A stretch of DNA of 64,000 nucleotides from Myxococcota bacterium (GTDB taxonomy: Bacteria > Myxococcota_A > UBA9160 > UBA6930), in NCBI GenBank assembly GCA_028285625.1, contig JANQOX010000001.1, positions 1 to 64,000 of the forward strand, in the 5' to 3' direction. A program made the position numbers and the translations under genes. Of the stretch, positions 1 to 8,228 are shown piece by piece. The notes beneath the pieces were generated by a model that did no database searches, was not told where the DNA came from, and was given only the letters and a program-made list of their open reading frames with translations. Position 1 is the stretch's first letter. Each line of letters begins with the position of its first letter.

Positions 1-2
1 TC

Positions 3-278
3 TTCCCTTCTCTCATCCAACCGGAGAAGTTGATCCCGGACGGCCTCGCGCTCTTCAACGATGCATGGCGCGTGCTCGAGAAATGGGAGAAGCCGTTCAC
101 TACGGCCTACGGCAAAGCAGATCCGATTCTGGGCTGGTTCGACACCGTGTTTCAGGAGCACGTCCCCGGCGCGGCAGGCCAACCGCACAGAGCATTCCCG
201 GAAGGTCCGCACTTCATTCAAGAAGTCGAAGCGGAGGCTCTCGTCGACTCGATCGTCGCGGCTGCGTCAGCGAGCTGA
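3..278 (+). CDS. Haloalkane dehalogenase, C-terminal part (5'-truncated by window)
   Basis: The frame is open from base 3, so the gene begins outside the window; the TTG at 30 is internal rather than a true start. About 91 residues remain. They match the end of alpha/beta-hydrolase-fold haloalkane dehalogenases: the stretch WEKPFTTAYGKADPI carries the late acidic region of the fold, and GPHFIQE carries the catalytic histidine in the family's usual GxHFxQE setting. These enzymes hydrolyse carbon-halogen bonds to an alcohol plus halide in the cytoplasm. The nucleophile and halide-binding residues lie upstream and cannot be checked, so a related epoxide or ester hydrolase is possible. Confidence 0.75.
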   Translation, partial: FPSLIQPEKLIPDGLALFNDAWRVLEKWEKPFTTAYGKADPILGWFDTVFQEHVPGAAGQPHRAFPEGPHFIQEVEAEALVDSIVAAASAS

Positions 279-323
279 ATCGGTTCCTGCTGCCTCCACG
301 CGCGTGTAAGAACTTGATCCTAG

Positions 324-356
324 TGGCACGCCGGGAGCGATTCGAACCCCCGACCC
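324..356 (-). repeat. Partial copy of the tRNA-Arg(TCG) 3' end (att-like scar)
   Basis: About 33 bases repeat the CCA end, 3' acceptor strand and T arm of the tRNA gene at 412-488, with one mismatch (gggagC against gggagG), in the same orientation and just downstream of its 3' end. Similarity stops at the variable region and no D arm or anticodon arm precedes it, so it is not a second tRNA. Duplication of a tRNA 3' end is the usual footprint of a tRNA-targeting integrase. Only about 55 bases separate the copies, so any element is gone; an abortive tandem tRNA duplication is the alternative. Confidence 0.6.
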
Positions 357-411
357 CGCGCGCGAAGACGCGCGCTCGAACACGCACGGTGGAGGCGTGA
401 CGAAGATCTGG

Positions 412-488
412 TGGCACGCCGGGAGGGATTCGAACCCCCGACCCTCAGGTTCGAAGCCTGATGCTCTATCCAGCTGAGCTACCGGCGC
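412..488 (-). tRNA. tRNA-Arg (anticodon TCG)
   Basis: Read on the minus strand, the gene folds into a standard cloverleaf. The acceptor stem GCGCCGG pairs with CCGGCGT, the D arm is TAGCTCAGCTGGATAGAGC, the anticodon stem TCAGG/CCTGA encloses the loop CTTCGAA (anticodon TCG), and the T arm holds GGTTCGAATCC. The terminal CCA is encoded. It reads CGN arginine codons. Confidence 0.95.
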
Positions 489-655
489 GTGGGAGCGTCA
501 GGGTAGCGAAACCGGGCTCGAGAGCGGGTCCTGGGGTTGGGGCCTGGCGGCGTGAGCCAGTCCGTTCTATCGTCGGACTCACTTCGTTCGATGATCGAAC
601 TCACTCGGGCGGGACTCGCGCGCCGCCCAGAGGCCCGGGAGAGCTGGAGGAGCCG
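489..655. other. Intergenic region between tRNA-Arg and the molybdopterin oxidoreductase
   Basis: This stretch must hold the promoter of the minus-strand tRNA and that of the plus-strand oxidoreductase. A TACCCT hexamer upstream of the tRNA is a weak -10 candidate but has no good -35 partner. The reading frame of the downstream gene is open through it, but there is no convincing start there. Confidence 0.4.
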
Positions 656-2926
656 ATGCCCGCGATGACCAAGAAGGCCGACCCGAACGACTGGCAGAGC
701 ACGTCGTGCATCCTGTGCAGCACCAACTGTGGGCTGCAGGTTCGGGTGGCCGACGGCCACTTCGAGAAGATCCGCGGCGACAAGACCAATCCGCGGTCGC
801 GCGGCTACACGTGCGAGAAGCCGGCGGGCCTCGATCACTACCAGAACCACGCCGACCGTCTCACCACGCCGCTGCGCCGCAAGCAGGACGGCAGCTTCGA
901 GGCCATCGATTGGGACACGGCGATCGGCGAGATCGCGGCGCGGCTGGCCGAGATTCGCGACACCCACGGCGGCGAGAAGATCCTCTACTACGGCGGAGGA
1001 GGGCAGGGCAATCATCTCGGCGGGGCGTACAGCGCAGCGACGCGGCGAGCGCTGGGCATGCGCTACTCGTCGAACGCGCTCGCGCAGGAGAAGACCGGCG
1101 AGTTCTGGGTCGAGCGCGGGATGTTCGGGGGCCGCCCCGAGCCCGACTTCGAGCATGCCGAGGTTTCGGTGTTCGTCGGCAAGAACCCCTGGCAGTCGCA
1201 CGGCTTCGAGCGCGCGCGGCCCATCCTGCGTGCCATCGCCAAGGACCCCGAGCGGCACATGATCGTGATGGACCCGCGCCGCACCGAGACGGCCGAGCTC
1301 GCGGACATCTGGCTCCGGGTCGTGCCGGGCACCGACGCCTTCGTGCTGGCGGCGATGCTTCGCATCCTGATGGACGAAGACCTCCTCGATCGCGATTGGC
1401 TCGCAGCGCACGCCCACGACGGCCAGGCGCTCTTCGACGTGCTGTCCGAGGTGCCGGTGGCCGACTACTGCGCTCGCGCAGGCGTCGCCGAAGGCGACGT
1501 TCGCGAGGCCGCGCGGCGGATCGGCACCGCCCGCAGCGTCTCGGTGCTCGAAGACCTCGGCATCGAGATGGCCCCTCACAGCACGCTCAACTCGTACCTC
1601 GAGAAGCTCCTGTACGCGCTCACGGGCAACCTCGGCGGCCAGGGGGCGATGAACCTCGGCACGCACATGGGCAAGCTCATCGGGGGCGGCAAGGCCAACC
1701 GTACGACGCCCGTCGGGGGCCACCGCATCATCACGGGCCTGATCCCGTGCAACGCGATCCCCGAAGAGATCCTCACCGATCACCCCGACCGGTTTCGCGC
1801 CATGTTCATCGAGAGCGGCAACCCCGTGCACTCGCTCGCCGACAGCCCGCGCATGCGAGAGGCGCTCGACGCGCTCGACTGCGTGGTGGTGATCGACGTC
1901 GCCATGACCGAGACCGCCCAGCACGCCGACTACGTGCTGCCGGCGGCGTCGCAGTACGAGAAGGTCGAGACCACGTTCTTCGGGGGCGGCTTCCCCGATC
2001 ACGTGTTCCTGCTGCGACACCCCCTGTTCCCGGTGGCCGAGGGCACGCTCACCGAGCCCGAGATCCACAGCCGGCTCTGCCGCGCGCTCGGGGCCTTCAC
2101 CGACGAAGACGTCGCCGACCTGCGTGCGGCCGCCGAGGCCGGGGTCGAGAAGTTCGGCATGGCCTTCGCCCAGGCCATGGCAACCGAGCCCAAGCTCGCG
2201 GCGATCCTGCCGGTGGTGCTCTACGAGACGCTGGGCCGCGCCCTGGGCGAGGGTCTGGAGGGCGCCGCGCTCATCTGGGGAGCGGCGCAGACGCTGGCCT
2301 CTGCCGAGCCCGATTCGGTGCGCCGCGCCGGCTTCGAGGGCGAGGGGGCCGCGCTCGGCGATGCGCTCTTCCGCGCGATCGTCGACAACCCGAATGGTGT
2401 CGTCATCACGAGCGACCCCTACGACGTGACGCTCGAACGCATCGGCACCGGCGACGGCAAGATCCAGCTGGTGCTGCCCGAGCTGCTGCAAGAGCTCGCC
2501 GACCTGATCGACGAGCAGCCCCCGCGCCAGACCGACGCCTATCCGTTCATCCTGGCGGCGGGAGAACGGCGCACCAGCACGGCGAACACCATCTACCGCA
2601 ACCCGGGCTGGCGCAAGAAGGACGCCGATGGCGCCCTGCGCATGAGCCCGGCCGATGCCGAGCGCCTGGGCGTGACCACGGGGGGGCGGGTTCGCATCAC
2701 CACCAAGCGCGGATCGGCCGAAGCCATCGTCGAGGTGAGTGACACCCTCCGCGACGGTCACATCACGCTGCCGAACGGTCACGGCCTCGAGTACCCGGAT
2801 GCGGAAGGTCGGCGCCGGGTGGTCGGCACGCCGCCCAATGAGCTCACGTCGGGCGAAGATCGGGACTGGTTTGCGCTGACGCCCTGGCACAAGCACGTGC
2901 GGGCCCGGGTCGAGGCCATCGCGTGA
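656..2926 (+). CDS. Molybdopterin-dependent oxidoreductase (formate dehydrogenase/DMSO reductase superfamily)
   Basis: A protein of 756 residues. The ATG at 656 follows GGAGGAG at good spacing, and the first residues after it lead straight into the N-terminal [4Fe-4S] motif CILCSTNC with the fourth cysteine in YTCEKPAG, so the longer frame from 461 is unlikely. The middle has the bis-MGD-binding folds, including VMDPRRTETAELAD, and the C-terminal 130 residues form the molydop_binding beta-barrel (RMSPADAERLGV, TLPNGHG). No selenocysteine or cysteine is obvious at the molybdenum-ligand position (the SSNALAQEK region), so substrate and ligand are unclear. The ordering resembles cytoplasmic single-subunit family members. 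No TAT signal is seen. The HxlR regulator follows on the same strand after 31 bases. Confidence 0.85.
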   Translation: MPAMTKKADPNDWQSTSCILCSTNCGLQVRVADGHFEKIRGDKTNPRSRGYTCEKPAGLDHYQNHADRLTTPLRRKQDGSFEAIDWDTAIGEIAARLAEIRDTHGGEKILYYGGGGQGNHLGGAYSAATRRALGMRYSSNALAQEKTGEFWVERGMFGGRPEPDFEHAEVSVFVGKNPWQSHGFERARPILRAIAKDPERHMIVMDPRRTETAELADIWLRVVPGTDAFVLAAMLRILMDEDLLDRDWLAAHAHDGQALFDVLSEVPVADYCARAGVAEGDVREAARRIGTARSVSVLEDLGIEMAPHSTLNSYLEKLLYALTGNLGGQGAMNLGTHMGKLIGGGKANRTTPVGGHRIITGLIPCNAIPEEILTDHPDRFRAMFIESGNPVHSLADSPRMREALDALDCVVVIDVAMTETAQHADYVLPAASQYEKVETTFFGGGFPDHVFLLRHPLFPVAEGTLTEPEIHSRLCRALGAFTDEDVADLRAAAEAGVEKFGMAFAQAMATEPKLAAILPVVLYETLGRALGEGLEGAALIWGAAQTLASAEPDSVRRAGFEGEGAALGDALFRAIVDNPNGVVITSDPYDVTLERIGTGDGKIQLVLPELLQELADLIDEQPPRQTDAYPFILAAGERRTSTANTIYRNPGWRKKDADGALRMSPADAERLGVTTGGRVRITTKRGSAEAIVEVSDTLRDGHITLPNGHGLEYPDAEGRRRVVGTPPNELTSGEDRDWFALTPWHKHVRARVEAIA

Positions 2927-2957
2927 ACCGCCCCGTCCGACTAGCGAGGCCGCGCTA

Positions 2958-3404
2958 GTGCGCCGTACGCGATTCGAAGATGCGCCGTGCCCGATTGCGC
3001 GAACCACGGATCTCATGGGAGATTGGTGGACGCCGCTCGTCATGCGCGAGGCGCTGCGCGGCGTCCGCCGCTTCGAGGACTTCCAGCAGTCGCTCCAGCT
3101 CTCGCGGGGCGTGCTCGCCCAGCGCCTGGGCCGCCTGGTCGACGAGGGTCTGCTCGCGCGGCGGCGCTACGAAGAGCGGCCGCCGCGCGACGAGTACGTG
3201 CTCACCGACAAGGGACGCGACTTCTACGCCGTGCTGGCGGCCATGTGGCGCTTCGGCGAGGACTGGCTGTGGCCCGAGGGCGAAGCCCCGCCCATCGAGC
3301 TGGTCGACCGCGACAGTGGCGAGCGTGTCGAGGTGCGGGTGGTCGATGAACGCACCGGCGAGCCGGTCGACGCGCGCCGCGTGAGGATCGCCGCGCGCAA
3401 GTAG
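2958..3404 (+). CDS. HxlR-family transcriptional regulator
   Basis: 148 residues from a GTG start. The protein has the winged-helix signature of HxlR regulators: CPIARTTDLMGDWWTPLVMRE, then a recognition region SLQLSRGVLAQRLGRL, then the wing YVLTDKGRDF. HxlR proteins bind DNA as dimers and often sense redox or electrophilic signals; the conserved N-terminal cysteine is present here. It sits directly downstream of the molybdopterin oxidoreductase and may control it, which is inference from position. The tail after about residue 110 is acidic then basic and is not part of the HTH. Confidence 0.88.
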   Translation: MRRTRFEDAPCPIARTTDLMGDWWTPLVMREALRGVRRFEDFQQSLQLSRGVLAQRLGRLVDEGLLARRRYEERPPRDEYVLTDKGRDFYAVLAAMWRFGEDWLWPEGEAPPIELVDRDSGERVEVRVVDERTGEPVDARRVRIAARK

Positions 3405-3426
3405 GCGCGGGGCGAACCGCGGCCGC

Positions 3427-4119
3427 TCAGGCGGCCGATTCGGCCGCGGCCGGCAGCAGGTCGGCGTAGACGAAGCCGTCGCGCTCGACGACCTCGCCCG
3501 GGGTGACGGCGATGGGCCGGGAGAACATCGGCCCGTCGTACGCAAAGGTATGGAACTCGCCGTTCTCGCCGCAGCGGTCGATCTGGGGCGGAAGCTCGGC
3601 GAGTAGCGCTTCGTCGAAGGCCCGCCCGGCGAAGGAGGCGTCGAGGGCGCGTGGGTCGACGCACGTGATCCGCGCGCGTAGGCCCCCCGCGACCATGCGT
3701 CGGGCGAGCTCGTGCGTCGGGATCCCCCAGATCGGGAAGAGCGGCTCGATCCCCGTCCCGTCGAGCTGCTTCTCGCGGTAGCTGCGGATGTCTTCGAGAA
3801 AGAGGTCGCCGAACGCCATGGCGCCAATCCCCTCGGCGACGGCGCGTTCGACGGTCTGCCCCATCAACCGCTCGTACACCTCGTTCGGGCACGGGTTCGG
3901 GAGCGGCACCTTCCAGAGCGCGAGCCCCGCCGCGGCGGCCTGCGCTTCGAGCAACGTCTCCCGCACGGCGTGCATGGCGACGCGCTCGTACTGCTCGTTC
4001 ACGGTGGTGAGCAGCCCGACCACCTCGAGCGAGGGGTCACCGCGCAGCGCATGCAGCGCCCAGGCGCTGTCCTTGCCGCTACTCCAGGAGAGGAGGACCT
4101 TGCGAGGCACGGAGGGCAT
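3427..4119 (-). CDS. Dph6-related ATP pyrophosphatase (N-type ATP-PPase)
   Basis: 230 residues. The N-terminus VLLSWSSGKDSAWALH has the SGGKDS-type PP-loop (here SSGKDS) that binds ATP and adenylates a substrate. The downstream region with PNEVYERLM, GAMAFGDLFLEDIRSYRE and FPIWG matches diphthine-ammonia-ligase-like proteins. Bacteria lack diphthamide, so the bacterial substrate is unknown. The ATG at 4119 sits immediately before the PP-loop strand; the long upstream extension in the ORF track lies inside the divergent peptidase gene and is rejected. The start codons of the two divergent genes are 55 bases apart, so they share a promoter region. Confidence 0.85.
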   Translation of the reverse strand: MPSVPRKVLLSWSSGKDSAWALHALRGDPSLEVVGLLTTVNEQYERVAMHAVRETLLEAQAAAAGLALWKVPLPNPCPNEVYERLMGQTVERAVAEGIGAMAFGDLFLEDIRSYREKQLDGTGIEPLFPIWGIPTHELARRMVAGGLRARITCVDPRALDASFAGRAFDEALLAELPPQIDRCGENGEFHTFAYDGPMFSRPIAVTPGEVVERDGFVYADLLPAAAESAA

Positions 4120-4174
4120 CGTCTTCGGAGTATGCCCGAGACCGGCTCGCCTGCCCGAGGCGGGATCGTCTAGC

Positions 4175-5089
4175 ATGGCGCGCATGCGGCAGGTCGCCTT
4201 CCTGCTCGTCCTCGCCCTGGGGCTCGCACCCAGCGCAGCCTCGGCCGACTGTGTCGACGGCATCTGCGTGGACTGGGAGACCGAGGCCGACGAGACGCTC
4301 TTTCTCGCCCGCCACGAGCTGCCCGTGCCGATCCAGGTGCGCCTGCGGCTCGAGCTGCGCAACATGGCTGCAGACCCCGCCGATGAAGTGGTGGCGCTCG
4401 TGCCGGTCGGCGAAGAAGTCACACTGGCGACCATCTGGCCCGAGGGCAGCGGCGAGCCACGCTGGAAGTACCGCTGGCGCTCGGCCCTCGGCGAGCCCGA
4501 CGCCGCTCACGACGAGGCCGCGCGCTACCGCATCCCCTTCGGCGGCAAGGCGCCGCGTCGCCTCACCCAGGGTGGCAACGGCGGCTTCAGCCACCGGGGG
4601 CGCACGGCCTACGATTTCCGCATGCCCGTGGGCACACCCATCCTCGCGGCGCGCGGTGGCGTCGTCGCGAAGGTGGTGGATGTCTACACACGGGGTGGCC
4701 GGCGCAGGAGTCTCGCGGGCAAGGCCAATCGCGTCATGATCGCCCACGACGACGGCAGCGTGGCGCTCTACGTCCACCTGTCGAAGGGCGCCGTCGTCAG
4801 CACCGGCGATCGCGTCGTGGCCGGGCAGCGGCTCGGGCTGAGCGGCAACACCGGCTACACCACGGGGCCGCATCTGCACTTCGAGGTGTATGCCGCGGTG
4901 TCGGGTCAGGTGGACACCGAGAGCATCTCGATCCGCTTCGACGACGGCAGCCCGCGCGGCACGACGCCCGTGGCCGGTTCGTACTACGGCCCGGCCGAAG
5001 AGGTGGCCGGGCCGCTCGCGCGGGCCGAGGGCGCTTCCGCGTTGGCTCTCAGTCCTCGCCCCGGCCCGGCCGGCCCTGCCAGGCCTTGA
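4175..5089 (+). CDS. Secreted M23-family metallopeptidase
   Basis: 304 residues with an N-terminal signal peptide (FLLVLALGLAPSAASA). After a beta-rich N-terminal region of about 120 residues comes a LytM/M23 domain: the zinc-binding HxxxxxxxD in FSHRGRTAYDFRMPVG, the core GTPILAARGGVV, and the second motif HLHFEV near residue 235. M23 enzymes cut peptidoglycan peptide crosslinks in the periplasm. Both zinc motifs are intact, so it is probably active. A Pro/Ala-rich tail follows. The 3' end overlaps the convergent GFA gene by 41 bases. A second in-frame ATG at 4184 is an alternative start. Confidence 0.88.
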   Translation: MARMRQVAFLLVLALGLAPSAASADCVDGICVDWETEADETLFLARHELPVPIQVRLRLELRNMAADPADEVVALVPVGEEVTLATIWPEGSGEPRWKYRWRSALGEPDAAHDEAARYRIPFGGKAPRRLTQGGNGGFSHRGRTAYDFRMPVGTPILAARGGVVAKVVDVYTRGGRRRSLAGKANRVMIAHDDGSVALYVHLSKGAVVSTGDRVVAGQRLGLSGNTGYTTGPHLHFEVYAAVSGQVDTESISIRFDDGSPRGTTPVAGSYYGPAEEVAGPLARAEGASALALSPRPGPAGPARP

Positions 5090-5516
5090 CCATGGCCAGC
5101 GGCTCGGGCGGGCGCTGTTCGAACTGGGGGCCCGGGGCCATGGCGACCCAGGGGCGCGCGCTGCGCGTCCACATGTTGCCGTAGGGGGTCATGCCACCGA
5201 CGTCCTCGAGCGCTCCGGCGCTGATGCTGAGCACCTGCGGCACGTCCTCGGCCTGGGCCCAGACGAGGGTGTCGCAAGCGCTGCATCGCGTGAAGGTGAT
5301 GCGCTGTTCGCCCGCTTCGCCGAGCAGGCGCTCTTCGGTCGGGCCAGCCACGTCGGTGATGGCCTCGCGACGCACGTGCATCGACTGGCCGAAGGCCGAG
5401 CCCGAGTCGGCCTGGCACTCGGTGCAGTGGCACAGGTAGAACGCGATCGGTTCTTCGCGCAGCACGAACGTCGTCTTGCCGCAGCGGCAGGCGCCTCGAA
5501 CGTTCATGGGCTTCAT
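5049..5516 (-). CDS. GFA family protein (CENP-V/GFA zinc-binding domain)
   Basis: 155 residues. The N-terminal ACRCGKTTF and the following CHCTECQ supply the first zinc site, and CSACDT supplies the second, the paired cysteine pattern of the glutathione-dependent formaldehyde-activating fold. Family members bind two zinc ions. Only a few catalyse formaldehyde-glutathione condensation and most have no proven function, so the name describes the fold. The ATG at 5516 follows TTGGAGG at about eight bases. The gene stands alone between convergent and divergent neighbours. Confidence 0.85.
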   Translation of the reverse strand: MKPMNVRGACRCGKTTFVLREEPIAFYLCHCTECQADSGSAFGQSMHVRREAITDVAGPTEERLLGEAGEQRITFTRCSACDTLVWAQAEDVPQVLSISAGALEDVGGMTPYGNMWTRSARPWVAMAPGPQFEQRPPEPLAMVKAWQGRPGRGED

Positions 5517-5638
5517 GGGACGAGCCTCCAATGCCGGGGCCGGCCAGGCAACGGTACCTGAGCGAGAGGGCGAGAACGTCGATTTCCGCCCCCTCCCGCT
5601 GGCGCCTGGGCGTAGAATGCCCGCCTGGGGAGGGTTGG

Positions 5639-6589
5639 ATGAAGCGTCTTCTCGCGTTCGTCGGTGTCCTGGTGCTCGCGGCCATCGCGGTGCCGCCGCT
5701 CTACTTCGCCGTGTTCCCGGCCGAGGCCCCGCCCGAGCTGCCTCCGCCGGGACGCCGCCTGATGCTGCCCGGAGGTGTCGGTGTGAACGTGCTCGACACC
5801 GGACGGGGCCCGGCCGTGGTGATGGTGCACGGTCTGCCCGGCTCGGCCTACGAGTGGCGCGAGACCATCCGCGAAGTGGCGGCGCGTGGGCGCCGCGCCA
5901 TCGCCTACGACCGCGTCGGCTACGGCCACTCCGATGCACGCCGCGAGGGCCGTCACACGCCCGCCGCCAACGCCGACGAGCTGCTGGCCGTGCTCGAGGA
6001 GCTGAACCTTCGCGATGCCACGGTGGCCGGGTGGTCGTACGGTGGCGTGACGGGCATGATCGCGGCCCAGAAGGACCCGAGTCGCATCGGTCGCCTGGTG
6101 CTCGTCGGCACCGGCGGGCCCGACTCGCCCGACGCGAAGCCGCCCGAGCCGAGCGCGGCCATGCGCGCCTTCTACTCCGATCCCGTGCTGCGCTGGCGGG
6201 TCATGGTGCCGCCGCTCGGCGTGAACCTCATGAAGGTCCTGTCGGCGATGGCGTTCAGCGACCAGCCCCAGCCCGACTGGTGGCTCGAGGGCCTGCGCGC
6301 CAACTTCGCGCGTTGGGACACGCTCGTGACCTACCGGGAGGAGATGTTCGGCCTCGACCCCGACGCCGATCCGGGCGCGTTCGACCCCAGCCAGATCTCG
6401 GTGCCGACGCTCCTCCTGCACGGAGACGACGACCGGCTCGCGCCTGTGGCCATCGCCCGGTATCTGGCCAGCGTGATCCCGAACGCCGAGCTCGTGGAGT
6501 ACCCGGGCGGAAGCCACATGCTGCCGGTCACCCATGCCGACGCGCTGGCCGAGCGCATCACCGGGTTCGGAGACGGCGCGCGCCGATAG
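5639..6589 (+). CDS. Membrane-anchored or exported alpha/beta hydrolase
   Basis: 316 residues. An N-terminal hydrophobic segment (LLAFVGVLVLAAIAV) is a signal anchor. The alpha/beta fold follows: oxyanion-hole region VMVHGLPGSAYEW, nucleophile elbow GWSYGG, acid region LLHGDDDRLAP and catalytic histidine in GGSHMLP. The substrate cannot be named from sequence; epoxide hydrolase-like and esterase-like enzymes share this layout. The ATG at 5639 follows GGGGAGGG. It is divergent from the GFA gene. Confidence 0.85.
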   Translation: MKRLLAFVGVLVLAAIAVPPLYFAVFPAEAPPELPPPGRRLMLPGGVGVNVLDTGRGPAVVMVHGLPGSAYEWRETIREVAARGRRAIAYDRVGYGHSDARREGRHTPAANADELLAVLEELNLRDATVAGWSYGGVTGMIAAQKDPSRIGRLVLVGTGGPDSPDAKPPEPSAAMRAFYSDPVLRWRVMVPPLGVNLMKVLSAMAFSDQPQPDWWLEGLRANFARWDTLVTYREEMFGLDPDADPGAFDPSQISVPTLLLHGDDDRLAPVAIARYLASVIPNAELVEYPGGSHMLPVTHADALAERITGFGDGARR

Positions 6590-6628
6590 GCCGGGCCGGG
6601 CGCGGTCGCCCGTCGTCCGTTGCTGCGG

Positions 6629-6865
6629 CTAGGCCGACTCCGCCATCGAGGCGGGGACGGTGCGCACGGCGCGCAGACCGGGGAAGTACTCGTTGCGCAG
6701 CTCCCAGGGGACGCCGAGCGCCGAGAGGATCTTGCGCTTGGTCGCCTGGCGACACTGCTGACCTTTCTCGACGGCATGCACGGTGCGCGGAGAGACGCGC
6801 GCGCGCTCGGCGAGTTCGGTCTGGGTCCATCCGCGCGCCTGTCGCGCGGCTCGAATGCGGTTCAT
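6629..6865 (-). CDS. Small XRE-family helix-turn-helix regulator
   Basis: 78 residues, almost entirely a Cro/cI-type HTH: IRAARQARGWTQTELAE, then VSPRTVHAVEKG as recognition helix. The remaining 30 residues (KRKILSALGV...) resemble the small antitoxin-like XRE proteins. The longer frame to 7009 runs into a GC-rich leader and is not supported. No good Shine-Dalgarno precedes the ATG. No toxin partner is adjacent. It lies downstream of the anti-sigma gene on the same strand with a 192-base gap that holds a hairpin. Confidence 0.75.
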   Translation of the reverse strand: MNRIRAARQARGWTQTELAERARVSPRTVHAVEKGQQCRQATKRKILSALGVPWELRNEYFPGLRAVRTVPASMAESA

Positions 6866-6973
6866 GGGAGGGGGCCTCGCGGCTCGCCTAAGCCGCGAGC
6901 CAAGGGCCGAATCATAGCGCCAAAGGCCCCTCGCGGGGGACCGAAACTGCGTTTGGTTTAGAGGTGCCGCGGG

Positions 6974-7005
6974 GCGTAATCCCAACGAAACACGAGGGGT
7001 TACGC
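6974..7005. other. Inverted repeat upstream of the XRE regulator
   Basis: GCGTAATCCC pairs with GGGGTTACGC (10 base pairs including one G-T) across a 12-base spacer. It lies between the anti-sigma stop codon and the XRE gene. No U-tract follows on either strand, so it is either a weak terminator of the sigma operon or an operator of the XRE gene. Confidence 0.4.
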
Positions 7006-7057
7006 GCATTTGGCCACTCGCGGACGGGACCGAACGGGTCCGAGCGGTTGCGGCGGC

Positions 7058-7474
7058 CTAGCGAACCCCCGTGGGGAACAGGCGCGTGTCCGGGAGCACG
7101 GCTGCGATCGTGACGGCCTCGCCCGTGGGCTCCGCAGCGGGCGGCACGCTTCCGAACTCGACCAGGCCCACGAACAAGAGCAGGGCGGCGAACGCGCCCA
7201 GCGCCGAGAGGCCGCGGTCCTGCCAGGACAGCGGCGGCTCGGTCGCCCACCGCGCGAGCCCCAGCAGGCGGGCCTCGGCCTGCGGGCTCGCCTCGCGGGG
7301 CACCAACGTCGCCGGCAGTCGCGCCAGCAGCGCTTCGGCCGCGCGAAGCTCGGCAAGGCCGCGGCGACAGCGGCGGCAGCGATCGACATGCGCCCGTACG
7401 GCCGCTTCCTGCCGCGGGGGCAGGTTGCCGTCGAGAACGGAGGGCAGGAGTCTGCGTGCGCGCCCATGCCTCAT
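7058..7474 (-). CDS. Zinc-binding anti-sigma factor (zf-HC2 type)
   Basis: 138 residues. Residues 1-45 carry a zinc-finger anti-sigma domain with the motif HVDRCRRC (HxxxCxxC); a transmembrane helix (LGAFAALLLFVGLVEFG) lies near residues 90-107 and a short periplasmic tail follows. ZAS-type anti-sigma factors hold an ECF sigma factor inactive at the membrane until a signal arrives. The cognate sigma gene is 49 bases upstream on the same strand, the usual order. The signal sensed is unknown. Confidence 0.88.
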   Translation of the reverse strand: MRHGRARRLLPSVLDGNLPPRQEAAVRAHVDRCRRCRRGLAELRAAEALLARLPATLVPREASPQAEARLLGLARWATEPPLSWQDRGLSALGAFAALLLFVGLVEFGSVPPAAEPTGEAVTIAAVLPDTRLFPTGVR

Positions 7475-7523
7475 GGTTCGAATCCTCGTCGGGCGCGAGT
7501 CAGTCGTGCGACGGGTCGGCAGG

Positions 7524-8087
7524 TCATCGGTCGGCGTCCATGTCGCGAAGCACCGGCAGCAGGGCCGTGCGCAGCTCTTCTCGGCCGCGCCGCAGCCAGG
7601 TGCCGACGGTGGCCGGCGGTAGCCCCTCCTGCTCGGCGATCTCGATGTTCGACAAGCCGTGGTGGATGCGGAGCACCAGGACGCGGCGGTGCTGGGGCTT
7701 CACCTGCAGCAGCGCACGCGCCACGGCGGCCAGCACCTCGCCCTCCAGCACCTGGGCTTCGGGGTCCGATAGCGCGGGTGACGGCTGCACCAGCTCCTGG
7801 GTGGCGACCTCGCGCGCGAGTGCGTCGCGACGGCGCCGCGAGCGCAGCAGGTTGACCGAGCCGTTGATGGCCGCGCGGTACAGGTAGCTCCAGAGGCTGG
7901 CCGAGCCGCGATAGGCGGCACGCGGCAGCGCCAGGAAGACGCGCTGCACCACTTCTTCGGCGTCGGCGTGGTTGCCGACGATCCGATACGCCACGCCCTC
8001 GAGCCGACTTCGGTAGCGGCTGTGGGCTTCGCTCAGCGCACCGGGCTCACCGGCCAGCCAGCGCCGGTCGAGTGCCGGATCCGCCAT
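7524..8087 (-). CDS. ECF-subfamily RNA polymerase sigma factor
   Basis: 187 residues with region 2 (AYRIVGNHADAEEVVQRVFLAL, then WSYLYRAAINGSVNLLR) and region 4 (VLVLRIHHGLSNIEIAEQEGLPPATVGTWLRRGREEL). These recognise the -10 and -35 elements of ECF promoters. The linker of about 40 residues is normal. It is co-transcribed with the anti-sigma factor downstream. Such pairs usually autoregulate; the 140-base region upstream of 8087 would hold that promoter, but I cannot pick out an AAC/CGT pair with confidence. Confidence 0.92.
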   Translation of the reverse strand: MADPALDRRWLAGEPGALSEAHSRYRSRLEGVAYRIVGNHADAEEVVQRVFLALPRAAYRGSASLWSYLYRAAINGSVNLLRSRRRRDALAREVATQELVQPSPALSDPEAQVLEGEVLAAVARALLQVKPQHRRVLVLRIHHGLSNIEIAEQEGLPPATVGTWLRRGREELRTALLPVLRDMDADR

Positions 8088-8228
8088 CCGCGGGCGTGCG
8101 GTCTGTGCTTCGGGACCACTCAGAACAAGGCTCCCCTGGCGCTTCCCCTGCCCAGTATGACACCGGACGGTGCCCCGCGGATTCGCTCGAATACCGCAGG
8201 GTCGCTGGAGGAGTGCCCCACGGGGGCA

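Noticed and set aside
324-356. A second tRNA-Arg gene
   Set aside because: Only the 3' end and T arm are present; the upstream bases form a GC hairpin (cgcgcg-tctt-cgcgcg) that does not fit an anticodon arm, and no D arm exists.
479-3043. 854-residue minus-strand frame opposite the molybdopterin oxidoreductase
   Set aside because: Its product is Arg/Gly/His-rich without any fold signature, and it mirrors the third-position GC of the real gene. It also runs through the tRNA and HxlR gene.
6974-7005. Intrinsic terminator of the sigma/anti-sigma operon
   Set aside because: The stem is good but no U-tract follows on either strand, so it is recorded only as an inverted repeat.
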